A DNA stretch of 64,000 nt from Candidatus Bathyanammoxibius amoris (GTDB lineage Bacteria; Planctomycetota; Brocadiia; Brocadiales; Bathyanammoxibiaceae), in NCBI GenBank assembly GCA_024451685.1, contig JAMXCW010000005.1, positions 1-64,000 on the forward strand, in the 5' to 3' direction. Shown here one piece after another: positions 43,270 to 52,460 of this stretch. The stretch's first letter is position 1. Each line of letters opens with the position of its first letter. The translations under genes were made by a program, and so were the position numbers. Below the pieces are notes generated by a model. The model saw only the letters and a program-made list of their open reading frames with translations, did no database searches and was not told the DNA's origin.

Positions 43270-43593
43270 TTAAAGACCCCGTTCCTTTCGGACCTCTTCG
43301 TATGCGTTACTTACTTCTACGAACTTCCGATGGGCGAGGGCTTTGAGTTCTTCTCCCAGGTGTGTAACCTTGTCTGGATGGTACTTGACGGAGAGTTCCA
43401 GGTAGCGCTTCTTTACCTCTTCATTTGTTGCGGACCTGTCAATCCCCAACACCGTGTACGGGTTTTCCACGGGGTTTACCTTTACGGAATCGTATACGCG
43501 GCCGAGGGTTGCACCCAATATGGAGCCCAGGAACCGGCCTGTAAACCATCCCAGGCCTAAACCGATTAGCGTGCCCTTGTACTCTACTTTCAT
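43270..43593 (-). CDS. Membrane-associated J-domain protein
   Basis: 107 residues. N-terminal glycine-zipper-like hydrophobic segment (LIGLGLGWFTGRFLGSILGATLGRVYD, read in two parts, about 8-34) then a complete J domain (44-105) with the HPD motif in YHPDKVTHLGEEL. This would tether DnaK at the inner membrane. The start codon abuts the aspC stop (one-base overlap), so it is made with aspC. Confidence 0.85.
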   Translation of the reverse strand: MKVEYKGTLIGLGLGWFTGRFLGSILGATLGRVYDSVKVNPVENPYTVLGIDRSATNEEVKKRYLELSVKYHPDKVTHLGEELKALAHRKFVEVSNAYEEVRKERGL

Positions 43594-44792
43594 TACGGCG
43601 CCCCCTGGGAGGTCAAGACTTCTTGCAGTCTATCCATCCCTTCTTCAATGTGTTTCATGTTTGTGGCAAAGGATATTCTTACGTGGTTGTCGGAACCGAA
43701 GCACACTCCGGGGACAAGGGCCACCCCGGCCTTTTCTATTAGCATTTCCACAAACTCAGTTGAATTGCTTACTTCTATACCTGACATGCTTCGCCCGTAA
43801 AGGCCTGAGACATTGGGGAAGACGTAGAATGCCCCTTCGGGCATGGTGCAGGATATACCTTCTAATCCCCGGAGTTTTTCGACCATATACCTTCTTCTTT
43901 TGTCGAATTGCTCCACCATGTGTCTTACAGGTGTTTGGTCGCCCCGGAGGGCCTCCACTGCGGCCTTCTGGGCGATGGAGTTGGCGCAGCTGGTGGTATG
44001 GTCCTGAAGTCTTATGGCCGCCTTTATAATCTGCTCCGGCCCTGCCGCATAGCCCACACGCCAGCCTGTCATGGCATAGGCCTTTGAAAACCCGTTTACC
44101 GTTATAACTTTTCCCATAAACTCGTCGCCAAAGCCGGCAGGGCTAACGTGTTTCATCCCATCGTATATTATCTTCTCGTATATCTCGTCAGAGACGATGT
44201 ATATATCGTTCTCCACGGCGATACTTACCAGCGCCCTCATTTCCTCCTCTGTATATACTACTCCCGCGGGGTTACTGGGACTGTTTATGATAAGAACCTT
44301 GGTCCTGGATGTGATCGCCGCCTTCAGGGATTCGGGCGTTAACTTGAATCCTGACCCGTCATCGGTATGTACGAAGACAGGCGTGGCACCAGCCATCTTT
44401 ACCTGTTCCGGGTAGCTGACCCAGTATGGGGCGGGGATTATTACTTCGTCTCCGCTGTCACACAGTACCAGTAACAGGTTGTGGACGGCCTGCTTTGCGC
44501 CGATTGTTACCGCCACCTGTGTGGGAGAGTATTGTAGGCCGTTGTCTTGCAATAGCTTCTCACAGATAACCTCTTTGAGTTCTAAGATCCCGGAGGTTGG
44601 TGTGTATCTGGTGAAGCCGTCCTTTATGGCCTTTATGGCTGCGTCAGTGATGTTCTTTGGGGTATCAAAGTCGGGCTCCCCCATGCCGAAACCGATGACG
44701 CTGATACCCTCCTGCACCATATTTTTGACCTTGGTACTTATCTTGATAGTACCGGAGGGCTTTATTTTTTCAGCAATCCTTGATAGGTTCAT
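43593..44792 (-). CDS. aspC: Aspartate aminotransferase family protein (class I/II)
   Basis: 399 residues of fold type I: GFGMGEPDFDTP (32-43), YTPTSGILELKE, GAKQAVHNLL, SPSNPAGVVY, VSDEIYEKIIY, NGFSKAYAMTGWRVGYAAG (PLP Lys in FSKAYAM), VRISFATN with the substrate-binding Arg. Matches the AT-Ibeta aspartate/prephenate aminotransferases common outside enterobacteria. Leads the aspC-dnaJ unit. Confidence 0.9.
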   Translation of the reverse strand: MNLSRIAEKIKPSGTIKISTKVKNMVQEGISVIGFGMGEPDFDTPKNITDAAIKAIKDGFTRYTPTSGILELKEVICEKLLQDNGLQYSPTQVAVTIGAKQAVHNLLLVLCDSGDEVIIPAPYWVSYPEQVKMAGATPVFVHTDDGSGFKLTPESLKAAITSRTKVLIINSPSNPAGVVYTEEEMRALVSIAVENDIYIVSDEIYEKIIYDGMKHVSPAGFGDEFMGKVITVNGFSKAYAMTGWRVGYAAGPEQIIKAAIRLQDHTTSCANSIAQKAAVEALRGDQTPVRHMVEQFDKRRRYMVEKLRGLEGISCTMPEGAFYVFPNVSGLYGRSMSGIEVSNSTEFVEMLIEKAGVALVPGVCFGSDNHVRISFATNMKHIEEGMDRLQEVLTSQGAP

Positions 44793-44843
44793 CTTTAATA
44801 CTTCATTACAGAGAAAAAAAATCGTAAAAGGAACTTTCCGTCC

Positions 44844-44872
44844 AATTTATCAAATTACGCGGTCGCTGTCAA
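44844..44872 (-). promoter_or_regulatory. Sigma-70-like promoter of aspC
   Basis: Minus strand TTGACA (44872-44867), 17 bases, TAAATT (44849-44844); expected leader about 45 bases. The rest of the gap to the HD-GYP gene (44873-45075) has a small GCTGG/CCAGC hairpin and nothing else clear. Confidence 0.55.
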
Positions 44873-45075
44873 ATCCTTTAGATATCTCCCTTAAGGCATA
44901 CGTGGAGCATAATAACCCTGCGGAGGCAGCGGTTTCAGTACTGGAACAGTGCCCACTGTCGGAGAAGGGTGCTGGTTTGCATCCAGCCGTCAGGGGATCC
45001 GGTATGTTTAGGGGACGTGACCCTTCAGGGGAGATTATGGGCGACGCGTGATATCTGTCTGTGTTGTCTGAAAGG

Positions 45076-46224
45076 TCAGGGTTCCTCGTGGAAGATTCTG
45101 TCACCGTAGATTGATTTGAGAAGTGACGGGTCCAAGCCGTTCAGGGCCTCGTATACTGTATTATCATATAAATCCTTTTTAACTTCTTCGCCCAGGTAAT
45201 CGACTACCTTCTTATGGGATAAGGCCCGCCGGTAGGGCCTGTCTATTGCTACGAGGGCGTCGTAGGTGTCTGCTAAGGCGAGTATTCGTGCAATAAAGGG
45301 CATTTCACGTGCCGTGTGTTTTTTGGGATAACCGCTTCCGTCGAGCCTTTCGTGGTGCATGGTGGCGACCGCGGGGATATCATGCCATTCTTCGGGCCAG
45401 TGCATCTTGTAGAGTATTTCTCCGGTATGGACTGCATGTAGTTTGATAGTGGCATACTCATCGTCGTCAAGCCTGCCGGGTTTTAGGAGTACGGCATCGG
45501 GCACACCGATTTTTCCTATGTCATGAAGAAGTGCGGCATATCCGATGACAGCCAGTTCATTTTCCGAAAGCCCCATTTCTTGAGCGAGCGACAGACACAA
45601 CCTGCTTACACGGACCGAGTGTCCTGCCGTGGCGGGGTCCCTTTTGTCAATGGCGCTGGTTATCATCTCAACGGCGCTTCTAAAGGTCTTTTCTCGTTCC
45701 TTATACAGCTGGGCGTTTTCAATGGACACGGCGATGTATGACGCAAAGGTTTCCACGAACTTCTCGTCACCGGCCGTAAAGTGCGGTTGCTTATTGACAA
45801 GCTGTATAATCCCGATTATCAGATTTTTCTGGTTTATGACGGGTGCGGAGAGCATGGAACGTGTTTTGAAGCCGGTTCGAGCGTCGGAGCCTTTATCAAA
45901 GAACGGGCACTCGTTGACATCCGGGCAGTTATGGAGTTTCCCCGTCCTGGCCACGTGCCCTGCGGCCCCCGACCCGATAGGCAGTGTGATTGTTTCTGTC
46001 GCCAGCCCATGGGCGATGTAGCTGGTCAGGATACCCTTTTTTTGGTCGACCAGGTACAGGGTGCCGCGTTCGGCTTTGGTGATTTGTGTGGCTTCGTCTA
46101 TGATATCAAAGAGAAGCCGGGGCAGGTCCTGAACCTGTAGTATCTTTGGAGGGTTAAAGACGGACAGAAAACTGCCGAGAGTCTCCTGCGCGCTGGATGT
46201 GTCAGAGTCGCCTTTTAGTTCCAT
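45076..46224 (-). CDS. GAF / HD-GYP signalling protein (probable c-di-GMP phosphodiesterase)
   Basis: 382 residues; ATG 46224 has AAGGG six bases upstream (46245 would add seven). GAF domain (about 30-170) with ERGTLYLVD, LPIGSGAAGHVA and CPFFDKG; HD-GYP domain (about 190-370) with GHSVRVSRL, LHDIGKIGVPD (metal His-Asp), MHHERLDGSGYP (the GYP loop) and DTYDAL. HD-GYP enzymes hydrolyse c-di-GMP to GMP. No receiver domain. With the kinase-cyclase pair it adds to the signalling content of this region. Monocistronic. Confidence 0.9.
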   Translation of the reverse strand: MELKGDSDTSSAQETLGSFLSVFNPPKILQVQDLPRLLFDIIDEATQITKAERGTLYLVDQKKGILTSYIAHGLATETITLPIGSGAAGHVARTGKLHNCPDVNECPFFDKGSDARTGFKTRSMLSAPVINQKNLIIGIIQLVNKQPHFTAGDEKFVETFASYIAVSIENAQLYKEREKTFRSAVEMITSAIDKRDPATAGHSVRVSRLCLSLAQEMGLSENELAVIGYAALLHDIGKIGVPDAVLLKPGRLDDDEYATIKLHAVHTGEILYKMHWPEEWHDIPAVATMHHERLDGSGYPKKHTAREMPFIARILALADTYDALVAIDRPYRRALSHKKVVDYLGEEVKKDLYDNTVYEALNGLDPSLLKSIYGDRIFHEEP

Positions 46225-46757
46225 CGGTGGCCCTTCGAGGACCATTTAAGGAAATCATCATATTCACGAGACGATGTCTTATTGGTCATCTAATCAACAA
46301 GTCCCCCGGCAATGCCCCCAGAGACAGTTACTTGGACAAGGACGGCGCCTCAGAATGCGCGAACGGCACAGGCACCACGATACGTAAATAACTTATAATG
46401 GATAAATGCCCCTTTGTCAAGTTAAGATTATGCATAACCCTATTGAATATTCAAGTCAATTCATATATATTTAGTCTATAATGCTGCAAATTTGGTTGCC
46501 TGGCTTCATAATGTATGGCATCTGAAGAACTGTAGGGCCGCCCTGTTTAGCTCTAATGTGCCGTAAGGCCGTGGGTGAGCCCGGGTATAATGGGCCAACT
46601 TTGCAAGAATACGTGCTTTTCCAGGTGCCTCACATTATGATGAAGGACGACGGCAAATCATCCTCTGATCCCTTATGTAGCCGCTTTTGTACCTCCGGGG
46701 ATGAACTGACATCTTCAAGGCCGAGGCCCTGCATAGGTCGGGCAGGGGGACGATAAA
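46225..46757. other. Long intergenic gap, possible structured leader
   Basis: About 530 bases between the divergent HD-GYP gene and the CNNM-type gene. Only a candidate promoter (46443-46471) is visible, which would leave a leader of about 280 bases. No known riboswitch consensus recognised; a 66-codon ORF at 46556-46756 is unsupported. No tRNA. Confidence 0.45.
46443..46471 (+). promoter_or_regulatory. Candidate sigma-70 promoter of the CNNM pair
   Basis: TTGAAT (46443-46448), 17 bases, TATATT (46466-46471); a TATAAT at 46477-46482 also lies close by. Distance to the first gene is long, so it is tentative. Confidence 0.4.
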
Positions 46758-48035
46758 ATGGAAGAAGGCAGTAGATTTTTCCTTATGGAATGGTTGGGCG
46801 TATTCTGTCTGATGGGGGTTCTGCTGTTTCTCTCCGCCCTGTTTTCCTCCTCAGAGACGGCACTCTTTTCACTCGGCAAAGAGGATATAAAACGGCTTAA
46901 AGGGGAAAACACCCGCATCGGCAGTATATTAGCCGGTCTGACAGGCTCTCCCAAAAGGCTTCTCATAACCATCCTGCTTGGTAATACCGCCGTAAACGTT
47001 GCTTTTTACAGCATTTCCTTCGGTCTGTCCCGGGAGATATTGAACTCTGGTACGCCTGATGCGGCGTTCTGGGCGTGGATGGTCGGCTTCGGCAGCCTTC
47101 TGGCGGTCATTGTCCTAGGTGAGGCAATACCGAAGAGTGTTGCCGTACGGATTCCCGAACACCTGTCCCGCCTTGTTGCCGTACCAATATCAATCTTAGA
47201 GAAACTCCTTCTGCCCGTCCGTGTCCCCATTACCATGATACTGGACGGTCTTGGAAAGCTCTTTGCCGGGGGGGGAGAAAAGGAGCCCTATATCACTGCA
47301 GAGGAACTGAAGGTGATGCTGGCCCTTAGTGAACGGCATGGTGTGGTTGACACCAGGGAAAGGACCATGATACATGCGGTGCTCGATTTCGGCAGGATGC
47401 GGGTAAAAGACGCAATGGTTCCCAGAGTGGACATGACGACCTTTGACATCTCCGACTCCGTGGACGACTTTCTGGCACTCGTACGCAAAACGAAACACAA
47501 AAAGGTACCCGTATATGAAGGAAGCAACGACAACATCCTTGGCGTGGTCTACGCCAAAGACGTATTTCTTAACCCGGGCGAGGACCTTAGAACCATGATA
47601 CGGGACGTTACTTTTGTGCCGGAGACAAAGACCATAGAGAGCCTTTTGAGGGAGTTCCGAAGGGAACACCAGCAGATGGCTGTCGTCGCCGATGAGTACG
47701 GAGGTACGGCAGGGCTTATAACCCTGGAGGATATCCTGGAAGAGGTGGTGGGCGAGATTCAGGACGAGACAGAACGCTATGAAGAGCCTATCAGGAAGCT
47801 TGGAGGAAAGAGATACATGGTCCATGGGAGTATAAGTCTTATGGACTGGTGTGAAACCTTTGGTGTAGAGCTGAACCCGGTCGCGGACACCATTGGCGGT
47901 TACGTTGTGTCTCTGCTGGGGCGCATACCCCAGAAAAACGACTCGGTAAGCTACAAAGACATAGTCTTCACCGTTAAAGAGGTTAGGAAGAGACGCATTA
48001 CCAGGCTTCTGGTCGAATTTGTAGGAGAAAGGTAG
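46758..48035 (+). CDS. CNNM/CorC-HlyC family membrane protein with CBS pair
   Basis: 425 residues. DUF21/CNNM membrane domain (about 10-195; SALFSSSETALFSL, GNTAVNVAFYS, LGEAIPKSVAVR), CBS pair (about 210-335; VKDAMVPRVDMTTF, KVPVYEGSNDNILGVVYAKD, VVADEYGGTAGLITLEDILEEVVGEI), and the C-terminal CorC_HlyC domain (345-422). The family exports Mg2+/Co2+ or senses divalent metals; the old haemolysin label is not supported. Followed 13 bases later by a second, shorter member. Confidence 0.88.
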   Translation: MEEGSRFFLMEWLGVFCLMGVLLFLSALFSSSETALFSLGKEDIKRLKGENTRIGSILAGLTGSPKRLLITILLGNTAVNVAFYSISFGLSREILNSGTPDAAFWAWMVGFGSLLAVIVLGEAIPKSVAVRIPEHLSRLVAVPISILEKLLLPVRVPITMILDGLGKLFAGGGEKEPYITAEELKVMLALSERHGVVDTRERTMIHAVLDFGRMRVKDAMVPRVDMTTFDISDSVDDFLALVRKTKHKKVPVYEGSNDNILGVVYAKDVFLNPGEDLRTMIRDVTFVPETKTIESLLREFRREHQQMAVVADEYGGTAGLITLEDILEEVVGEIQDETERYEEPIRKLGGKRYMVHGSISLMDWCETFGVELNPVADTIGGYVVSLLGRIPQKNDSVSYKDIVFTVKEVRKRRITRLLVEFVGER

Positions 48036-48048
48036 TCAGTTTAATATT

Positions 48049-49026
48049 ATGCCGGCAAATATATACATATTACTGTTTGTAGGCCTCTTGTTCTCGTTCA
48101 TATACGCCGCAACGGAGACGGGCTTTTATTGTCTTAACCGAATCCGCCTGAGATACAGGGAAGAAAGGGGCTGGTGGACGGCCGGGGTTATAAACCGGAT
48201 GCTTAACGACCCGCAGGGTATGGTCTGTACCGTGCTTATCGGCAACAATATTGCCAACTACGTTGCCGTTGCAGCCTTCACGTATATAGTAGCGGCAAGG
48301 GTCTCGCAGGTTAAGGCGGAGTTGATTGCCACCCTTATGCTCACCCCGGTTATCTTGATATTCTGTGAGATCTTGCCGAAGACCATCTTCCAGAGACACG
48401 CCGACAGTCTGCTCTACAAGGTGATACCCGTTGCGGACGTTTCTTATAAGATCTTCCGCCCCTTTGTCTTCCTGCTCAGGGTGATAAGCAGGCTGCTGCA
48501 CCTGTTTCTCAAGGGGCTAGAGGCGAAGGAGAGCCCCTTCTTCAGCCCGCAGCGCCTCAGGTATTTCCTGGATGAGGGCGCCGAAGAGGGTGCCGTGTCC
48601 GTGTACCAGAGCACAATGGCTCGGAACATCATGGACCTGGGAAATACTCCCGTGAAAGAGGTCATGATACCGCTGGAAGAAGTTACCATGGTGCCTGAAA
48701 CCGTGGGGCCAAAGAGCCTGAAGAGTATGGCCAGAGAGAAAAAATTCTCCCGTATACCGGTATATGACAGGGAGAGGACAAAGGTAATAGGGATAGTAAC
48801 CCTTCTTGAATTTCTTATGGAGGGTAAGGCGCAGGGCGGTATACATAAATTCGTGCGGGCGGCTACTTACATCAGTGCGGACACACCGGTGGATGACGCG
48901 TTGATGAAACTCCGCCTTTCCAGGCAGCGGATGGGTATTGTTACCGGTAGTGACGGTAAGGCGGCGGGAATCATCACAATGAAAGACCTGGTGGAAGAGA
49001 TTGTAGGCGAGCTTAGTGTGTGGTAA
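48049..49026 (+). CDS. Short CNNM/DUF21 protein with CBS pair
   Basis: 325 residues: DUF21 domain (YAATETGFYCLNRIRLRYREERG, GNNIANYVAVAAFTYIVAAR, CEILPKTIFQRH), CBS pair (VKEVMIPLEEVTMVPE, SRIPVYDRERTKVIGIVTLLE, GIVTGSDGKAAGIITMKDLVEEIVGEL) and a stop right after, so the CorC_HlyC domain is missing. Adjacent full-length and short paralogues probably form a heteromeric metal transporter. Confidence 0.85.
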   Translation: MPANIYILLFVGLLFSFIYAATETGFYCLNRIRLRYREERGWWTAGVINRMLNDPQGMVCTVLIGNNIANYVAVAAFTYIVAARVSQVKAELIATLMLTPVILIFCEILPKTIFQRHADSLLYKVIPVADVSYKIFRPFVFLLRVISRLLHLFLKGLEAKESPFFSPQRLRYFLDEGAEEGAVSVYQSTMARNIMDLGNTPVKEVMIPLEEVTMVPETVGPKSLKSMAREKKFSRIPVYDRERTKVIGIVTLLEFLMEGKAQGGIHKFVRAATYISADTPVDDALMKLRLSRQRMGIVTGSDGKAAGIITMKDLVEEIVGELSVW

Positions 49027-49059
49027 CGGGTGTTTTGCTCAGGCAGTCAGTTTATGTTC

Positions 49060-49147
49060 AATATGTCATTCTGAACCGAAGCCCTGAGCGTAGCGAAGGG
49101 GCAGCGAAGAATCTAGTTGATGTAGGATGCATCTTGACGCACCCTAC
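49060..49147. repeat. Intergenic repeat with REP-like hairpin
   Basis: TGTCATTCTGAACCGAAGCC... then AGCGAAGGGGCAGCGAAGAATCT, a type of sequence seen as an intergenic repeat in many genomes, followed by TGTAGGATGC (49121-49130) and its near-complement GCACCCTACA (49138-49147). The second part resembles 14893-14916. Lies between convergent genes. Confidence 0.55.
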
Positions 49148-49157
49148 AATGTACTTG

Positions 49158-49907
49158 TTACCGGGGCAGTCCGTCCTTCAACTTCTCGTAGCTCTCAATA
49201 TCTCCTACATCGTAACACCCGCCCTTGAATATATAGCCGTATACGGGTCTGCGCTCGAGTAGCCAGGCGATCAGGTTGCCCGGCGCGTCGGTATCGTTCC
49301 CCTCATAGATGTATTCGGCCACCAGCGGCAGCGTGTCTTTCCGGAGTATGTACAGCGGCGGGACGGCCAGTTCCGAGACGGGCTCGGCGGGTTTTTCCTG
49401 CATAAGAGTGATTCTGGAATCCTCGTCCATCAGTATTACCCCCGTGCGCCTGAGCCTTTCGGGATCGGTAACCCTGTGGACGGCTACCACGTCGCCTTTC
49501 TTCTTCTTAAGAAAGGCGTTTGTGAAATCACTAAAACTCAGGTCATAGATGTTGTCCCCGCCGATTATCATCAAATCGTCCCGGATGTTTTTTTCGGTTA
49601 TGACCAGATGAATGTCTCTGATACTGCCGAGACGTGTCTCGTTGGTAATCGTTCCGTCGTTTATCAGCTCTATTTTTTTCCTGGATGACGGGCTTAATTT
49701 CCCGTGCCACCCCGCGAAGGCGTCATAGAATTTATGGTTGGTTACAACATAGATTTTATCTATATTGCGGACCGCCGTGACCTTTCTTATCAGGTAGTCC
49801 ATGAGCGGCTTGCCGCCCACGGGCAACAGCCCCTTCGGCATGTCCTCCGTCAGAGGGTACATCCTCGTCCCGTACCCCGCCTGTAGTATCAGCGCCTTCA
49901 TCACCAT
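49158..49907 (-). CDS. Sugar-phosphate nucleotidyltransferase
   Basis: 249 residues with AAAGG seven bases before the ATG. N-terminal signature ALILQAGYGTRMYPLTEDMPKGLLPVGGKPLMDYL (the GxGTR-Lys nucleotide-binding loop, read in parts), MIIGGDNIYDLSF (metal Asp), GVILMDEDSRITLMQEKPAEP, and GGCYDVGDIESY. Makes an NDP-sugar, substrate unknown, for surface glycan or other use. Divergent from the sulfur operon. Confidence 0.88.
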   Translation of the reverse strand: MVMKALILQAGYGTRMYPLTEDMPKGLLPVGGKPLMDYLIRKVTAVRNIDKIYVVTNHKFYDAFAGWHGKLSPSSRKKIELINDGTITNETRLGSIRDIHLVITEKNIRDDLMIIGGDNIYDLSFSDFTNAFLKKKKGDVVAVHRVTDPERLRRTGVILMDEDSRITLMQEKPAEPVSELAVPPLYILRKDTLPLVAEYIYEGNDTDAPGNLIAWLLERRPVYGYIFKGGCYDVGDIESYEKLKDGLPR

Positions 49908-50002
49908 TTATGGGCCTTTATATAAAGGTTTGACGAATCGGGCAACTACAAAATCTTTCTGAAGGGGCAATCCCAAAGACTGTAGTGGTCGAGCCGTGCC
50001 GG

Positions 50003-50119
50003 GGGCAGGTCTGCCCGCCAAAATGATTGGCGGACTTTCTGCCTCTAGCATAATTTATCTCGCATGTGCGACACAAGGTCGCACGCTACATCATTGTATA
50101 CAAGCAGAGTAAACTCTGC
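50003..50119. repeat. Cluster of hairpins in a divergent gap
   Basis: GGGCAG-GT-CTGCCC (50003-50016), CCGCCAA-5-TTGGCGG (50015-50033), GTGCGAC-5-GTCGCAC (50066-50084), and GCAGAG-4-CTCTGC (50104-50119). These lie in the 335-base gap 49908-50242 before the Rrf2 promoter. They look like fragments of REP-type elements rather than terminators, as no T run follows. Confidence 0.55.
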
Positions 50120-50180
50120 CGCTACAATGACAATCGCAGAGGATTCTTATGGTCTGGTTTTGGAATGCACGAAAATTCAT

Positions 50181-50209
50181 TTGACAAAATTTGTAGGAAA
50201 TTATAGAAT
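50181..50209 (+). promoter_or_regulatory. Promoter and possible operator of the sulfur operon
   Basis: TTGACA (50181-50186), exactly 17 bases, TAGAAT (50204-50209). The inverted repeat AATTT-5-AAATT (50188-50192 / 50198-50202) lies between the -35 and -10, well placed for repression, perhaps by the Rrf2 protein just downstream. Confidence 0.65.
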
Positions 50210-50242
50210 TTGTTTACTTTCTTTTAGAGTTGGTCAAGAATA

Positions 50243-50689
50243 GTGAAATTATCGAATAAAACAGAGTATGCCATATTGGCTCTTATGGAGCTAGGTCAAA
50301 GGTACGGAAAGGGTTACGTGCTTTCGCGCGAGATAGCCCGCTCCAGGGAGATTCCCACGTCTTTTCTTGAAAGGATATTGCTGAACCTCAGAAACGCGGG
50401 CCTGGTAATGAGCCACAGGGGCGCAAACGGCGGCCACTGTCTGGCGCAGGACCCGAAGGACATTAGCATTAAGGAGGTTATAGAGATATTTGAGGGCTCT
50501 CTGGCACCGGCAGATTGTGTGAACGAACGTTCACAGATGCCTGTGTGCCACATCGCCGCCTGCTGCGTGATAAAGGACCTGTGGCAGGATATGTACGATG
50601 CCATGCTGGAAAGCATTGAAAATGTGACACTTAACGAGCTTCTTGTCCAGGAAAGACAGGGCCAGGAAGCGGCCATGTACTATATTTAA
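50243..50689 (+). CDS. Rrf2-family transcriptional regulator
   Basis: 148 residues. Winged-helix domain (1-75: LSNKTEYAILALMELG, SREIPTSFLERILLNLRNAGLV, RGANGGHCLA). Cysteines at 92, 102, 107 and 108 (DCVNERSQMPVCHIAACC) resemble the iron-sulfur ligand zone of IscR. GTG start. As first gene before aprA-aprB-sat it is probably a sulfur or cysteine regulator comparable to CymR, likely autoregulating from the site in its own promoter; the cluster-type ligands suggest it could also sense redox or iron. Confidence 0.9.
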   Translation: MKLSNKTEYAILALMELGQRYGKGYVLSREIARSREIPTSFLERILLNLRNAGLVMSHRGANGGHCLAQDPKDISIKEVIEIFEGSLAPADCVNERSQMPVCHIAACCVIKDLWQDMYDAMLESIENVTLNELLVQERQGQEAAMYYI

Positions 50690-50738
50690 TTTTTATTTCT
50701 GACATTCTTGATTTAGTTTGCGGAAAAGTTGAAAAAGT

Positions 50739-52460
50739 ATGCCGGAGGATTTTTCGGAGCATATGGTGACAACGGAAGTAGTTAACATTGAGACTGACAT
50801 ACTGATAATCGGCGGAGGTGCTGCGGGCTGTTTTGCTGCCGTGGAGGCCAGGACGCTGGAGCCCGCGGTCCGTTGTCTCATCATGGAAAAGGCGCATATT
50901 GACAGGAGTGGCTGTCTGGCCATGGGGCTTAATTCAATAAACGCCTACCTGCACCCGGGGCAGAGCCCGGAGTCGTATGTCGACTATGTGAAGAAGGAGT
51001 TCATGGACGTGGTGAGAGAGGATCTGGTGCTGAGTATTGCCGAGGGGCTCAACGACGTGGTGAGGAAGGTCGAGGAGTGGGGGCTGCCTATAGAGAAGGA
51101 CGATGAAGGGAGATACATACCCAGGGGCAGGCGTGGCGTAAGGGTGCAGGGTGAGCGGCTTAAACCCATCCTGGCGGAGGCCGTCAGGAGGAGCGGGGCC
51201 GAGGTGCTTAACCGCGTGGCGGCCACCAATCTGATAGTCTCCGGTGGCAAGGTGGTGGGTGCATTTGGCCTGGGTGTAAGGGACGGGCGTCTCTATGTTG
51301 TGAAGGCGAAGGGTGTGATCGTGGCGGCGGGCGGCGCCTCAGGTATCTACAGGTCTGTTAATGATGGCTGTGGCAGACATCTTATCTGGTATTGTCCCTG
51401 GAACGTGGGCACGGGTTACGCCGTTGGTATCCGTGCCGGCGCAGAGATGACGAGTTTTGAGAACCGCTTTATCGCCCTCAGGGTGAAGGACGTTCAGGCC
51501 CCTACGGGCACGCTGGCGCTTGGTGCCGGTGCAAGGCAGATAAATGCACGAGGAGAGGCTTATTTAGACAAATATGATGAGGGTCATCCTGTCAGGAAGA
51601 GCAGCACTTATTTTAGATTATTTGCCACCATGCGGGAGAATGCCGCGGGCAGGGGGCCTTGCTATCTGGACCTGGGACATCTGGGCAAAGGCAGCAAGGA
51701 GGAGGGGCGGTTCAAGGTGGACCTGCTCAATATGAGCCCCTCAATGGCGCTCCTGTGGGCGGGGCGTGATGGTGGTGACGGCCGTTTTGAGATATCGGGC
51801 AGTGAGCCGTATGTAGTGGGCGGGCATGGTGAGGCCGGGTACTGGATAGACGTTAATCGTCGGACGACGCTGGCCGGACTCTATGCGGCGGGCGACGTTG
51901 CCGGTGGTGCGCCCAAGAAATACGCAAGCGGCTCGTGGGTGGAGGGCCGTATCGCCGTCAAGACCGCGCTTGAAGAGATACGGTTGGTAGAGACCCCGGA
52001 GGTTGATGCCGGTAGTGTGGAGAGAGAGAAAGAGCGGGTAACAGCACCCATGAAGAGGGACGGGGGCGTAAGCCCGCAGGAGATGGAAGAAAGGCTTCAG
52101 AAACTGATGGACGAGTACGCAGGCGGGCTTTCTACACGGTATGAACTCAGTGAAGAAAGGCTCCTTATCGCCAGAGACCTGTTGTCGAGGCTCCGTGGCC
52201 AGAGTGACTTATTAAAGGCGGGCGACTGTAGCGAGCTCATATCGGCTATGGAGGTGGTGGACCGTATAGACGTGGCCCGTATGGTGGTAGAACACCTGTT
52301 ATACAGGAAGGAGACCCGTTGGCCGTACTCACAGAGCCGTCTCGATTATCCGGAGAGGGATGACGGCCACTGGTTAAGGTTCGTGAACTCGGTTATGGAT
52401 GCAGATACCGGGGATATAAGAATGGTAGAGCGAGGGTTGAATGGTAACGATAGACTATAA
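50739..52460 (+). CDS. aprA: Adenylylsulfate reductase alpha-like flavoprotein
   Basis: 573 residues (dissimilatory AprA is usually over 600). FAD site DILIIGGGAAGCFAAVEAR near residue 20, then DRSGCLAMGLNSINAYLHPG, VAAGGASGIYR, GTGYAVGIRAGAEMTSFENRFI, GHGEAGYWIDVNRRTTLAGLYAAGD, GGAPKKYASGSWVEGR, with Arg/His residues of the fumarate-reductase/AprA fold. Reduces APS to sulfite using electrons from AprB. Here the context (Rrf2, sat, no qmo or dsr) suggests assimilation. ATG 50739 has weak GGAAAAG; ATG 50763 is an alternative. Overlaps aprB by 20 bases. Confidence 0.85.
   Translation: MPEDFSEHMVTTEVVNIETDILIIGGGAAGCFAAVEARTLEPAVRCLIMEKAHIDRSGCLAMGLNSINAYLHPGQSPESYVDYVKKEFMDVVREDLVLSIAEGLNDVVRKVEEWGLPIEKDDEGRYIPRGRRGVRVQGERLKPILAEAVRRSGAEVLNRVAATNLIVSGGKVVGAFGLGVRDGRLYVVKAKGVIVAAGGASGIYRSVNDGCGRHLIWYCPWNVGTGYAVGIRAGAEMTSFENRFIALRVKDVQAPTGTLALGAGARQINARGEAYLDKYDEGHPVRKSSTYFRLFATMRENAAGRGPCYLDLGHLGKGSKEEGRFKVDLLNMSPSMALLWAGRDGGDGRFEISGSEPYVVGGHGEAGYWIDVNRRTTLAGLYAAGDVAGGAPKKYASGSWVEGRIAVKTALEEIRLVETPEVDAGSVEREKERVTAPMKRDGGVSPQEMEERLQKLMDEYAGGLSTRYELSEERLLIARDLLSRLRGQSDLLKAGDCSELISAMEVVDRIDVARMVVEHLLYRKETRWPYSQSRLDYPERDDGHWLRFVNSVMDADTGDIRMVERGLNGNDRL

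Noticed and set aside
46556-46756. 66-codon ORF before the CNNM gene
   Set aside because: No ribosome-binding site or recognisable content; more likely untranslated leader.
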